Positions 25,529 to 34,761 of a stretch of 64,000 nt of DNA are shown here, one piece after another. Every line of letters starts with the position of its first letter. The first letter of the stretch is position 1. The stretch is from NCBI RefSeq assembly GCF_020026455.1, contig NZ_JAHHQJ010000010.1, forward strand, positions 1 through 64,000, read 5' to 3'. A program made the translations under genes and the position numbers. The DNA comes from Alistipes sp. (GTDB lineage Bacteria; Bacteroidota; Bacteroidia; Bacteroidales; Rikenellaceae). The notes beneath the pieces were generated by a model, which was given only the letters and a program-made list of their open reading frames with translations, made no database searches and had not been told where the DNA came from.

Positions 25529-25536
25529 TATATTTG
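25529..25536 (+). promoter_or_regulatory. TATATTTG -7 box of the susC/susD locus
   Basis: A perfect TAnnTTTG box lies in AT-rich DNA 212 nt before the susC start. This implies an untranslated leader of about 200 nt with room for RNA-level regulation. No ECF sigma/anti-sigma pair or hybrid two-component regulator lies next to the locus. Confidence 0.55.
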
Positions 25537-25748
25537 TGTTGTAACTCAATAATTAATGAGTTGTAGGCTGTAGCGCGAATTTATTTTATTAAAATCCAAC
25601 CTTTAATTCTTTTACTTTTATGATGTAGAAATCTGCTTGTTGTTTTATCGGGTCACCTTGGAGTTGTTTTTTATTTTCGGATGAACGTCCAAGCTTTCGG
25701 AATAAAAACTTTTTTTCAATTAAACCACCAACCTAATTCAATGAATCT

Positions 25749-28700
25749 ATGAAGGAACATTTTTCAATGCGAGAACCCGGTTCCTGGATACGACGTTTTG
25801 TCGTATACGCCTTGTTGCTGTTGTTTGCGGGAGGGTCTGCTTCGGCATTCGGACAATCGCGTGTGCAGGGGACGGTAACCGACTCCCAAGGTAATCCGTT
25901 GGCTGGAGTCAATGTCGTTGTGCTGGGGACTTCCGTCGGAACCACCACCTTGAGCAACGGAGCATATAGCCTGGATCTTCCGGCCGGGGCCCAGAGCCTG
26001 CGATTCTCTTTTATCGGCATGAAAACGCAGGATGTCAATCTGAACAGCCGCAGCCTGATTGACGTCCGTCTGGAAGAAGATGCCGCACGCATGGACGAGG
26101 TCGTCATCGTAGGTTACGGTACACAGAAGAAGGTGCACCTTACCGGAGCCGTTGCCGCCGTTGTCGACAAGGAGATCAAGAAGTCGACCGTGAGTACCAT
26201 TTCCCAGGCTTTGGTCGGCAAGTTGCCCGGTCTCATCACCCAGCAGGCTACGGGCGCACCGGGCGCCGATGGTGTCACGATGATGGTCCGCGGAACCTCA
26301 TCCTACAACGGGTCCAGTCCGCTGGTTTTGGTCGATGGCGTGGAGCGCAACATGTCTACCGTCGACCCCAACGATGTGGAGTCGGTAACGATTCTCAAGG
26401 ATGCTTCGGCCAGTGCCGTTTACGGCATGAAGGCTGCCGCCGGAGTCATTCTCATAACGACCAAACGCGGCCACGAAGGGGGCGTGGAGATCAACTATCG
26501 GGGGAGCGTTACCATGTCGGAGATGACTACCATGCCCGACTTTATGAACGGTACGCAGTACATGGACTATTACAACATGGGCCTTGCCCTCGACAAACAG
26601 GGCGGCGACGATGTGCCCGAATTCCAGTTTACCCCCGAAGAGATCGAGCTGACCCATAACGGAGATCCCTCGGACGGATACGAGAATACCGACTGGATGT
26701 CTCCGATGCGGCGCCTCACGCTGATGCACCAGCATAACCTCTCGATCGGCGGCGGCTCGAACAAAGTCCGTTATTTTGTCAGCGGCGGATTCCGGAATCA
26801 GAACGGCATCATCAAGGGACATGAGGATTCTCGCGGCAACCTGCGGTCGAATATCGACCTCACCCCGCACCAGAATCTTCATGTGGCCCTCAATGTAGCC
26901 GGTTCGGTGCAGGACAACTACTGTCCGGGAGGCTACTCCTACGAGAATCAGGCGGGTCTCAACCTTTTCCACCAGATGATGTATTCGATTCCGTTTGTTC
27001 CCAAATGGCTGGAAAAAGACGGCGAGCGACGTCCGGTATCGGGCTATCGGGCCGCATGGTCCGCCGCCAATCCCGAATACGGATCGCAGCACTCGGGATT
27101 CAGCAAGTCCCGCAACCTGCGCTTTGAGACCTCGGCCAACGTCGAATATTCCCTGCCTTTTGTCAAAGGATTGAAGTTGGGTCTGTTCACCAGCTGGGAC
27201 TACCTTCATTATACGGGTCGCAGTTTCTCGTATGCATACGATGTGCTGGCCTATACCTTCCAGCGCGGTTCGAATATCGGCGCCGATCCCTTGAGCAAAT
27301 ACTCGCTCGTCAAGGCTGCCGACCTGACTGCCGACGGAAATCTATATCTGGAGAACCGAAACGAACAACGCGTCGTTCTGCGTCCTCAAATCTCCTATTC
27401 GAACACCTTCGGCAAACACACCGTTGGAGCCCTGTTCCTCTATGAGCAGACAACTCTCAAGAACGAAAAGATGGTCGGCGGCCGGCGTAAATTCCCCGTA
27501 TTCGATATCGCGGAACTCAACTTCGGAGATCCGGCATCAGCCACCAACGGATCGGCTTCGGGCGAATCGGCCTATGCCGGTTACGTAGGACGCATCAACT
27601 ACGCCTACGCTGACAAATACCTCTTCGAGGCCTCGTTCCGTTGCGACGGTTCCTATCTTTTCCACGAAGACCAACGCTGGGGCTTCTTCCCCTCGGTTTC
27701 GGTCGGATGGGTTCTCTCTCAGGAGAACTTCTTCCAAACGGCTTTTCCCAAGATCGAATACTTCAAGTTGCGCGGATCTGTCGGAACGCTTGGCAACGAC
27801 AATGTGGCCGAATTCCTCTATCGCAAACAATTCCAATACAACACCAGCGATGTGGCCTTCGGAAAGATCCCCACATCCCAGGGGACCCTTTCGAACCAGG
27901 TGGCGTTTCCCTACGAGGATCTCACCTGGGAGCGTACGCGCACCTACGACATCGGCTTTGAGCTGAGCGCATGGAACGGCATGCTGGGCGTAGAATTCGA
28001 CTATTTTTACAAATACACCTTCAATATCCTCCAATCCATCGGGGGGATCTATCCACCTTCGCTGGGCGGCCACTATCCGGCATATATCAACGACGGATCC
28101 TTCGACAACCGAGGCTTTGAGCTGGTCCTCCGCCACCGCCACCATATCGGCCAATTCAACTACAACATCTCCGGCAATCTTTCGTTTGCCCGCAACCGCA
28201 TCCTGAGCAAGCAGCAGCCCGACAACACGTTGCCGTGGAAGAACATTCTCGGCTCTCCGGTAGGGGCCATCTGGGGCCTGAAATCCGACGGGCTCTATCA
28301 GAGCGAGGAAGAGCTGGCCAATGCCCCGAAGCCGATCGGCGTACAGCCCCGTCTGGGAGACATCAAGTATGTGGACATCAACGGCGACGGAACCATCACC
28401 AGCGATGACTGTGTCCGGATTTCCCGCGGACGTGTTCCCGAAATGATGTTCTCCTTCTCGTTCGATGCCGAATACAAAGGTCTCGATCTTTCCATCCAGT
28501 TGCAGGGAGCCGCCCTCTGCGACCGCATGATTCAGGCGACCTGGAACAACGGAGTTGCCGACCAGACGCCGTTGACCATTCCCTGGTACGCCAACTATGA
28601 CAATGCGCCGCTCTATTTGGTGGAAAACGCCTGGAGGCCCGACAAACCGCATGCCGAATATCCTCGTCTGTCCGTCACCAAGAGCTCCTCGGTCAACAAC

Positions 28701-28949
28701 GGCCATGTCTCCGACTTCTGGAAACGCAACGGAGCATACCTGCGTCTGAAAAACATCGTCGTGGGTTATACGCTTCCGAAACACTGGCTCCGCAAGGTCG
28801 GCATCCGGAACCTGCGGGTCTACTTCAGCGGCAACAACCTGCTTACGGCTACCGATTTCAAGTGGATCGATCCCGAAAGCGTGAACGTTCCGACGGGATA
28901 CTACCCGCAGCAGCGTACCTATACATTCGGAGTTGATCTCTCATTCTAA
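25749..28949 (+). CDS. SusC/RagA-family TonB-dependent outer-membrane transporter
   Basis: This outer-membrane barrel imports oligosaccharides or peptides captured by its SusD partner, powered by TonB. The 1066-residue product has a signal peptide (about 1-35), a carboxypeptidase-regulatory-like domain (about 39-110, VQGTVTDSQGNPLAGVNVVV), the family sequence MDEVVIVGYGTQ at 115-126, a plug domain (ALVGKLPGLI through DVESVTILKDASASAVYGMK) and a large C-terminal barrel ending in aromatic-rich YTFGVDLSF. The N-terminal STN domain of ECF-sigma-linked receptors is absent. A second Met at codon 7 is a possible start. SusD follows after 13 bp. The substrate is not evident. Confidence 0.95.
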   Translation: MKEHFSMREPGSWIRRFVVYALLLLFAGGSASAFGQSRVQGTVTDSQGNPLAGVNVVVLGTSVGTTTLSNGAYSLDLPAGAQSLRFSFIGMKTQDVNLNSRSLIDVRLEEDAARMDEVVIVGYGTQKKVHLTGAVAAVVDKEIKKSTVSTISQALVGKLPGLITQQATGAPGADGVTMMVRGTSSYNGSSPLVLVDGVERNMSTVDPNDVESVTILKDASASAVYGMKAAAGVILITTKRGHEGGVEINYRGSVTMSEMTTMPDFMNGTQYMDYYNMGLALDKQGGDDVPEFQFTPEEIELTHNGDPSDGYENTDWMSPMRRLTLMHQHNLSIGGGSNKVRYFVSGGFRNQNGIIKGHEDSRGNLRSNIDLTPHQNLHVALNVAGSVQDNYCPGGYSYENQAGLNLFHQMMYSIPFVPKWLEKDGERRPVSGYRAAWSAANPEYGSQHSGFSKSRNLRFETSANVEYSLPFVKGLKLGLFTSWDYLHYTGRSFSYAYDVLAYTFQRGSNIGADPLSKYSLVKAADLTADGNLYLENRNEQRVVLRPQISYSNTFGKHTVGALFLYEQTTLKNEKMVGGRRKFPVFDIAELNFGDPASATNGSASGESAYAGYVGRINYAYADKYLFEASFRCDGSYLFHEDQRWGFFPSVSVGWVLSQENFFQTAFPKIEYFKLRGSVGTLGNDNVAEFLYRKQFQYNTSDVAFGKIPTSQGTLSNQVAFPYEDLTWERTRTYDIGFELSAWNGMLGVEFDYFYKYTFNILQSIGGIYPPSLGGHYPAYINDGSFDNRGFELVLRHRHHIGQFNYNISGNLSFARNRILSKQQPDNTLPWKNILGSPVGAIWGLKSDGLYQSEEELANAPKPIGVQPRLGDIKYVDINGDGTITSDDCVRISRGRVPEMMFSFSFDAEYKGLDLSIQLQGAALCDRMIQATWNNGVADQTPLTIPWYANYDNAPLYLVENAWRPDKPHAEYPRLSVTKSSSVNNGHVSDFWKRNGAYLRLKNIVVGYTLPKHWLRKVGIRNLRVYFSGNNLLTATDFKWIDPESVNVPTGYYPQQRTYTFGVDLSF

Positions 28950-28962
28950 ACAAGCGAACGAT

Positions 28963-30648
28963 ATGAACAAGATAATAAAATCCGCACTTGGGTTGCTGGC
29001 GTTTTTCTGCCTGGCAGCAACATCCTGCGATGTCCTCGATGTTGCCCCCTCCCGCTCGTACAGCGATGCCACGGCTTACTCTTCCATCAAGAATCTGGAC
29101 CTGTACGTCAAATCCTTCTATGGCGTGCTCTATGCCAATGCGGACATCAACTGCGACAGCCGATGTCTGATGGACGACGGAGCCACTGATCTGATCAAGT
29201 ATTCATGGTACAACGTCGAGAGCGGGACCATGAACAAATTCTTCTATCAACCCAATTTCGTTACCGAGCAAAGCAACTTCCGCTCCAACTGGTCGAGCAT
29301 GTATGGCTGGATCAGCAAACTCAACGAATATCTCGAGGACCTGCACAAGGGGCTCATCAGGCTCGACGGCGAGTCGGTCAAGATCCGTACGGCGGAGGTT
29401 CGCTTCCTGCGAGCTTTTGCCTATCAGGAACTGGTTATCCGCCACGGCGGAGTCGTGCTCCGCAACAGCGATACGGTCGTTGACGGTCCCAACGAACGGG
29501 CCAAAGCCCGTTCGAGCGAGGAGGATTGCTGGACATTCATCATCGGAGAATACCAAAAAGCCCAGGCTGACCTGCCGGATCAATGGCCCGATGCCGACAA
29601 GGGGCGTTTGACCAAAGGAGCCGCATGGGGCATGATTGCGCGCGCCTCTCTTTACGCCCGACGCTGGAGCGAGGCCGTAAGTGCATGCGATCAGGTCCTG
29701 GGCATGGGATATTCCCTGCTTCCGGGCAAGAGTGCCGAGGAGTATTACAAGATTTTCTCTACACCCGACAACAGTGAGCTGCTTCTTCCGGTCTATTTCC
29801 AGTCGGGTATCAGCATGAAACAGCACAGCTTCAACAACCATTTCTGCCCTCCGTACGACGGCAAGCCCCACAAGGCGGAGACGGTTGTTGGCGCCACGGC
29901 CACTCCGACCGATGAATACGCTTCGTCGTTCGATATCCTGATCGACGGAAATTGGGAGTCATTTTCGTGGAATAACCTGGCGAGATATGACAACAAACCT
30001 TTTGAGCGGCGCGAGCCTCGTTTCTATGCTTCCATTCTGTACAACGACGCTCCGTGGCAGGGCCGCCGGCTGGAGCTCTACGAGGGAGGCACCGACGGCT
30101 ACATGGATTTTTCCATCACCGGGCAAGATTACGTGCACAAGACCACGACAGGATATATTTTCCGTAAATTTCTGGATGACAGCGGGAATGTGAATTTCAC
30201 CAATATTCTTTCGGGAACCTACTGGACCGAGATGCGTCTGGCCGAAATCTATCTGATCCGTTCGGAGGCCCATGCGCGTCAGAACCAATTTGGCCCGGCA
30301 TACGATGATTTGGATGTCATCCGTGACCGTGTCGGCCTTCCCAATTTGCCCCGGAAAGGCAGCTGGGACGATTATCTGAAGGATCTGAGCAAGGAGCGTA
30401 TCTGTGAATTGGGCCTCGAGGGCCATCGTTACTTCGACCTGGTTCGCTGGGGTATTGCCGTCAAGACGCTCAACAACCAGCGAGTCCACGGCGTCCGGGT
30501 GACCAGGAACGGCGACGGTTTCAGCTACGAACGTGTGGCGTGCGACACTCAGGACCGTTATTATCCGGAGAAGTACACGATCTTCCCCATTCCTTACAGC
30601 GAATTGCAGAACAATACGTTGTGCGAGCAGAACGAAGTTTGGAAATAA
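28963..30648 (+). CDS. SusD/RagB-family nutrient-binding lipoprotein
   Basis: This 561-residue surface lipoprotein caps the SusC barrel and binds the substrate. It has a lipobox ending at Cys22 (FCLAATSC), a long helical TPR-like N-terminal region (TAEVRFLRAFAYQELVIRHG) and the typical C-terminal signatures WTEMRLAEIYLIRSEAHAR and KERICELGLEGHRYFDLVRW. The ATG at 28963 was chosen over an upstream TTG because it starts the signal peptide and leaves a normal 13-bp gap after susC. It is co-transcribed with susC and the third lipoprotein. Confidence 0.95.
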   Translation: MNKIIKSALGLLAFFCLAATSCDVLDVAPSRSYSDATAYSSIKNLDLYVKSFYGVLYANADINCDSRCLMDDGATDLIKYSWYNVESGTMNKFFYQPNFVTEQSNFRSNWSSMYGWISKLNEYLEDLHKGLIRLDGESVKIRTAEVRFLRAFAYQELVIRHGGVVLRNSDTVVDGPNERAKARSSEEDCWTFIIGEYQKAQADLPDQWPDADKGRLTKGAAWGMIARASLYARRWSEAVSACDQVLGMGYSLLPGKSAEEYYKIFSTPDNSELLLPVYFQSGISMKQHSFNNHFCPPYDGKPHKAETVVGATATPTDEYASSFDILIDGNWESFSWNNLARYDNKPFERREPRFYASILYNDAPWQGRRLELYEGGTDGYMDFSITGQDYVHKTTTGYIFRKFLDDSGNVNFTNILSGTYWTEMRLAEIYLIRSEAHARQNQFGPAYDDLDVIRDRVGLPNLPRKGSWDDYLKDLSKERICELGLEGHRYFDLVRWGIAVKTLNNQRVHGVRVTRNGDGFSYERVACDTQDRYYPEKYTIFPIPYSELQNNTLCEQNEVWK

Positions 30649-30677
30649 TTTGATAAATCATTCAATACGGAATAATT

Positions 30678-32519
30678 ATGAAAATGCACTATTTAATCAC
30701 CATACTGCTCGTCTCCGGGCTTGCCTTTACGGCATGCGAAGATCCGGACGATCTGGTGAGTACCGGCAGCGAAAACATGCAGACCCTGACCGTTAAGGGG
30801 CATCTGGTATCCGAGCCCAAGGTCGAGTATGACGCCGTTGTGAATCAGGCGGACGGACTCATCACCGTCCAGGTTCCCTATTATATTTCGGACACCGATC
30901 CCATCCAGGGGGATTTGACCGCAATGAAGGTTCGCGCATCGTTGCCCTATGGGACCCGCTTCGAGCCGGGAATATCGGGTATCCACGACCTGGTGGCCGG
31001 CATCGAGCGGACGCTGGTCTCCGCAGTGGATGGAACGCGCCGTCACTTCACGATCAGAGCCGAATATGTCAAATCGGACAAGGCATCTGTCTCGCGGGTG
31101 ACATTGGCTGATATGCCCAATGCCGTTATTTTGATCAAGGAGCCCGAGCGTGCCGGAGCCCTGGGATCAATCACCGTCTACAAGACCTCGTCGAACATCG
31201 ACGGGGCGCTGAAATCGGCCGTCATCGAAATATCGCCCTGGGCCACGATTGAAAGTGCGGCCATGAATCAGGACGGATCGTTCGATCTGACGACCCTGCC
31301 TCAAATCGAAGTCATTTCCCAGGACGGCAAGGTTCGTACGACCTACATGACCCGGGTGGACACCCCAGCCTTTGTTCCCACGGGCAAGATCGGATACATT
31401 ACTAATCTGTTCGGTTTTCAGATCATGCAGGACAATCCCTACGGGTTTGTCCCGGTCAACAACCGCTCGATGGCCATCATCGGCGACAATCTGATCATAG
31501 GCAACAGCGGCGATGCGTCGAAAATGATTGTTCTCAACCGCTTTACGGGTAAATTGTCCGACGTGAAGGTAAACACGACCGGCATCACCCGCTCGATCCA
31601 TGCCATTACGAGTGACGACGCAGGCCACCTGATTGCCGTTCCCTATACGAATGCCACCTCGCTTCCCGATTTCGAAATCTGGGTCTGGAAAGAGGGGCTC
31701 GGCAAGGCCCCGACCCGGATTTTTTCGAAAAGCCTTCCCAATGATACCTACTTCGAGCCGCTTCGTAAGGTCAACACATGGGCTGCGGCATATGACATCG
31801 GCCGTATGGTCTACGCTTTCGGTGATGTGACCTCGGGGAACGCCATGATTTCGACCACCTGCGCACAGCGACTCCGCGCCGTCTTCCTTCCGCTTACCGA
31901 CGGCAAGCCTTCTACGGCACAGGCAATCGTCGATTTTCCCGACGGAGGATTTGAGGCCATGTTCTATACGACCAAACCGATCATCTTCTCCATGGGCAAG
32001 GACAATATCAGCCCCAGCTATCTCTATGGAACGGGCAATCAGCATTTGAAAGTGACCTATGTTCCCGAGAATCATGGCAAAGCCGTTGTTCTCGACACGC
32101 CGAAGTCCCGCTTCTGGACCAACGACCGCACCACGGGAATCGACTGCATTGACTTCAATGGGCTGCGGCTCATCGCCATGCAGAACGGCGGAATGTCGGA
32201 TAACGTCCGCAACTGCCGCATGTATGTTGCCGACATCACCAATCCGACGCCGACTTCGCTGACCTCGGGATTTATTTTCGACTCGCGCGAAGGCGACCTT
32301 TCTTTCGGAACCGCCGAGATCCCCGGAGCGGGTTTCTCGCCCACGGGAATGACCTCTTCGGCGCCCTTCCAACCCGGAACGGTTGTTTTGGGCAGCAATC
32401 CCAACGGTTCGGGCGATATTGTCTTTGGGCGTAGTGCCGACGGCAATTCGGTCCAGGCCTATATGCTGACCACCGACCAGGGCCTCATCGCATACGAAAT
32501 CACCCGTTACGACATCTGA
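30678..32519 (+). CDS. SusE/F-position surface lipoprotein (DUF5018-like)
   Basis: This 613-residue lipoprotein (lipobox AFTAC, Cys20) is encoded 29 bp after susD, where polysaccharide-utilisation loci place auxiliary glycan-binding surface proteins. The N-terminal part (about residues 30-145) resembles the beta-sandwich repeats of DUF5018-type proteins. The larger C-terminal part has repeating motifs (RSMAIIGDNLIIGNSGD, GHLIAVPYTNATS) suggestive of a beta-propeller of the DUF4623 type. I am not certain of either family name. It is probably a ligand-binding protein rather than an enzyme, and no catalytic motif is seen. It ends the transcription unit at a hairpin. Confidence 0.72.
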   Translation: MKMHYLITILLVSGLAFTACEDPDDLVSTGSENMQTLTVKGHLVSEPKVEYDAVVNQADGLITVQVPYYISDTDPIQGDLTAMKVRASLPYGTRFEPGISGIHDLVAGIERTLVSAVDGTRRHFTIRAEYVKSDKASVSRVTLADMPNAVILIKEPERAGALGSITVYKTSSNIDGALKSAVIEISPWATIESAAMNQDGSFDLTTLPQIEVISQDGKVRTTYMTRVDTPAFVPTGKIGYITNLFGFQIMQDNPYGFVPVNNRSMAIIGDNLIIGNSGDASKMIVLNRFTGKLSDVKVNTTGITRSIHAITSDDAGHLIAVPYTNATSLPDFEIWVWKEGLGKAPTRIFSKSLPNDTYFEPLRKVNTWAAAYDIGRMVYAFGDVTSGNAMISTTCAQRLRAVFLPLTDGKPSTAQAIVDFPDGGFEAMFYTTKPIIFSMGKDNISPSYLYGTGNQHLKVTYVPENHGKAVVLDTPKSRFWTNDRTTGIDCIDFNGLRLIAMQNGGMSDNVRNCRMYVADITNPTPTSLTSGFIFDSREGDLSFGTAEIPGAGFSPTGMTSSAPFQPGTVVLGSNPNGSGDIVFGRSADGNSVQAYMLTTDQGLIAYEITRYDI

Positions 32520-32545
32520 TCCCCCTCTCATCGACTTTGCATTTC

Positions 32546-32582
32546 AATCCCCGGGCCGACCGATTCCTCCGACCCGGGGATT
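32546..32582 (+). terminator. Hairpin terminator after the susCD locus
   Basis: AATCCCCGGG pairs with CCCGGGGATT around a 17-nt loop, 27 bp after the stop. The T run is short (TTT), so termination may be incomplete. The spacer 32583-32786 shows no gene, only a small GCAGCC/GGCTGC inverted repeat near 32643-32665. Confidence 0.65.
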
Positions 32583-32786
32583 TCATCCGTCCTTCTGCCG
32601 TATCCTTCATGCCCCCCCCCATGCGTAATCCGTAGACCATACGCAGCCTGCAGCCATGCGGCTGCAATCCGGACCTGGATTCCCGCTGCCGTCGACCGCC
32701 GGCTCCCGAATGCCGTTGCTACTCCCGACCGTGAGGTGATTGGCTGCTTTTGGTGGCGTTTCGGATGGATTTTTCGAAAAAAGATG

Positions 32787-32794
32787 TATCTTTG
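32787..32794 (+). promoter_or_regulatory. TATCTTTG -7 box of the leader-ORF/amylase unit
   Basis: A perfect -7 box lies 19 nt before the ATG of a 43-codon ORF and 147 nt before the amylase ATG. The amylase therefore has its own promoter, separate from susCD. Confidence 0.72.
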
Positions 32795-32813
32795 ATATCC
32801 TAAATTCAAAAAA

Positions 32814-32945
32814 ATGAAAGATTGCCGCCTGTCCGGATACGACCCGCAAACCCTGCCCTTCGGGGTGTACCTGCCGTCATCTCCGTCTGCGGCGCACCTG
32901 ATCCTGTTGATCCCTGTCATCCGTCTAACTGCGAATATCCGATGA
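32814..32945 (+). CDS. 43-codon leader ORF overlapping the amylase start
   Basis: ATG AAA GAT TGC at 32814 opens a 43-codon frame that ends in TGA at 32943-32945. The amylase ATG is at 32942-32944, so stop and start overlap as ATGA, the usual arrangement for translational coupling. The ORF is the first AUG after the -7 box at 32787-32794. The product begins MKDCRLSGYD and has a hydrophobic stretch (HLILLIPVI). It matches no family I know. It may be a leader peptide that controls amylase translation, or a chance frame; the exact overlap and promoter position favour the former. Confidence 0.5.
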   Translation: MKDCRLSGYDPQTLPFGVYLPSSPSAAHLILLIPVIRLTANIR

Positions 32946-34222
32946 ATCTGCATCCCGAATGGAGCTATCAGGCCGTCCTGTATGAAATGAACGTGCGCCA
33001 GCTCACGCCCGAAGGCACGCTGCGTGCCGCTGCCTCGAAACTGCCCTTCCTCAAGGACCTCGGCATCGATGCCGTGTGGCTCATGCCGATCCATCCGATC
33101 GGGGAGGCCGGGCGCAAAGGTTCGCTGGGCTCCTACTATTCGATCCGCGACTACTGCGCCGTGAATCCCGAGCTGGGTACGATGGCCGATTTCGACGCCT
33201 TTGTCGCCGAAGCCCACCGCCTGGGCCTGCGGGTTCTGCTCGACTGGGTCGCCAACCATACGGCGCGCGATGCGCGGTGGATCGCCGAAAAACCCGCCTC
33301 TTGGTACGAGCGCGACGCCGCGGGCCAGCCTGCCGTGCCGTGGGACTGGTCCGACACGGCCAAACTCAACTATGCCGATCGCGGCGTGTGGCGGGCGCAG
33401 GCTGAGGCCATGGAATTCTGGCTTACGCAGCACGGAGTCGACGGCTTCCGCTGCGACATGGCGATGCTGGTTCCCATTGGTTTCTGGAACGAAACCTCGC
33501 GTTACCTGCGGGGGGTGAAACCCGATCTGTTCATGCTGGCCGAGGCCGAGGAGCCTGATCTCTTCGAAGAGGGGGCCTTCAACGCCTGCTATGCCTGGCG
33601 GATGCACCACCTGATGAACGACGTTGCCCGGCAGCATACCCGCGTCACGGCCCTGCGCGACTATATCTATGCCGACCGCACAGCCTATCCCGACTCGGCC
33701 ATGCGCCTTGCCTTCACGTCGAACCACGACGAGAATTCGTGGAACGGCTCCGAATTTTCCCGTCTGGGCGATGCGCGTGAGATCATGGCGGTCTTCACGT
33801 TCGTCGTGCCGCGCGGCCTGCCGCTGATCTATACCGGTCAGGAGATCGGCTACGACCATTCGTTCGCCTTCTTCGACCGCGACCCGATCCCGACCTACGG
33901 GGCCAACACCTTCACGGAGTTCTACCGCCGGCTCGCGGCGCTTCGGCACAACAATCCGGCTCTGGCGGCGGGGGAGCGGGGTGGTGCGATGATCGAGATC
34001 CGCAACAACGCTGAGGATTGCCTGATGACGCTGGTCCGCGAGACGGAGGACAACCGTGTCGTCGCTGTGATGAACCTCTCGCCCTACGCCATCCATGCCG
34101 ATTACTATACGGGCATCTACGCCGGAATGTATACCGATGCCATGACGGGCGATTCTTACGAACTGCGCGGACGCGTTGAGGAGGATATGGCCCCTTGGAG
34201 CTACCGGATCCTGACGCGATGA
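32942..34222 (+). CDS. GH13 alpha-amylase-family glycoside hydrolase (cytoplasmic)
   Basis: This 426-residue TIM-barrel enzyme should act on alpha-glucans or maltooligosaccharides. The GH13 regions are all present: region I LLDWVANHT with Asp101, region II VDGFRCDMA with the nucleophile Asp172, region III FMLAEAEEPD with the acid/base Glu201, and region IV FTSNHDEN with Asp263. There is no signal peptide, so unlike SusG it should work in the cytosol. The start MNLHPEW was chosen because the fold begins there, and in-frame upstream sequence lacks an ATG. Its stop overlaps another in-frame ATG (34219), again as ATGA. Confidence 0.92.
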   Translation: MNLHPEWSYQAVLYEMNVRQLTPEGTLRAAASKLPFLKDLGIDAVWLMPIHPIGEAGRKGSLGSYYSIRDYCAVNPELGTMADFDAFVAEAHRLGLRVLLDWVANHTARDARWIAEKPASWYERDAAGQPAVPWDWSDTAKLNYADRGVWRAQAEAMEFWLTQHGVDGFRCDMAMLVPIGFWNETSRYLRGVKPDLFMLAEAEEPDLFEEGAFNACYAWRMHHLMNDVARQHTRVTALRDYIYADRTAYPDSAMRLAFTSNHDENSWNGSEFSRLGDAREIMAVFTFVVPRGLPLIYTGQEIGYDHSFAFFDRDPIPTYGANTFTEFYRRLAALRHNNPALAAGERGGAMIEIRNNAEDCLMTLVRETEDNRVVAVMNLSPYAIHADYYTGIYAGMYTDAMTGDSYELRGRVEEDMAPWSYRILTR

Positions 34223-34742
34223 ATCCGCCCGCGTCGTTTTCCGCCCGTTTCGTACCCCGAAACACCCCCGGCATTGACGGTGGTATTGGCAGTGGCATTG
34301 ACGGTGGCGGTGACATTGACGGCTTCGGCTTCGGCCCTGGCTCCGACGGCTCCGGTTCAGGCGCTCCCGGCCTTGACACTCCCGACGCCCTCGCCATCCC
34401 CGGCATTGGCCCCGTCTCCGGTTCAGGTGCTCCCGGCCCCGACGGCTTCGGTTCAGAAGGTCCCGACGCCCCCGTCATCTCCGGCATTGGCTCCGTCCCC
34501 GTCTCCGGTTCAGGCGCTCCCGGCCTTGACATCCCCGCCAACTCCGCCAACTCCGCCAACTCCGCCAACTCCGCCAACTCCGGCCCCGATGGCCCCGCAA
34601 CCCCCGCCGGCTCCGGCCCGGATAGTCCCGCCATCCTCGCCCCCCCCCGGTGCCAGACCTTTTGCCGTAACGACACTTTCTGGAGGATGGCATGCCTGCG
34701 CGATCTTCTGCGCCCCGGTTTTGCAACGGCGCGACTTTTTGT
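34223..34742. repeat. GC-rich repeat tract after the amylase
   Basis: This 520-bp tract has low sequence complexity. TCCGGTTCAG recurs at 34351, 34417 and 34504 followed by GCTCCCGGCC, and AACTCCGCC repeats four times perfectly from 34540, with a fifth imperfect copy. All these spacings are multiples of three. Because the tract almost lacks stop codons, long frames are open on both strands. The frame starting at ATG 34219 encodes a Gly/Pro/Asp/Ser-rich sequence that runs without a stop into the TPM gene. I treat it as non-coding by default. Confidence 0.7.
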
Positions 34743-34750
34743 TATCTTTG
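34743..34750 (+). promoter_or_regulatory. TATCTTTG -7 box of the TPM-domain gene
   Basis: A perfect -7 box ends 11 nt before the ATG at 34762. The transcript leader would be only a few nucleotides long, with GAGG just upstream of the ATG. Confidence 0.65.
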
Positions 34751-34761
34751 CCGACGAGGTT

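Noticed and set aside
28934..28962. TTG start for SusD 10 codons upstream
   Set aside because: It would overlap the end of susC and place extra polar residues before the lipoprotein signal peptide.
32942..34222. The GH13 gene as part of a Sus starch-utilisation locus with the upstream susCD
   Set aside because: The enzyme has no signal peptide, has its own promoter, and is separated from susCD by a hairpin terminator.
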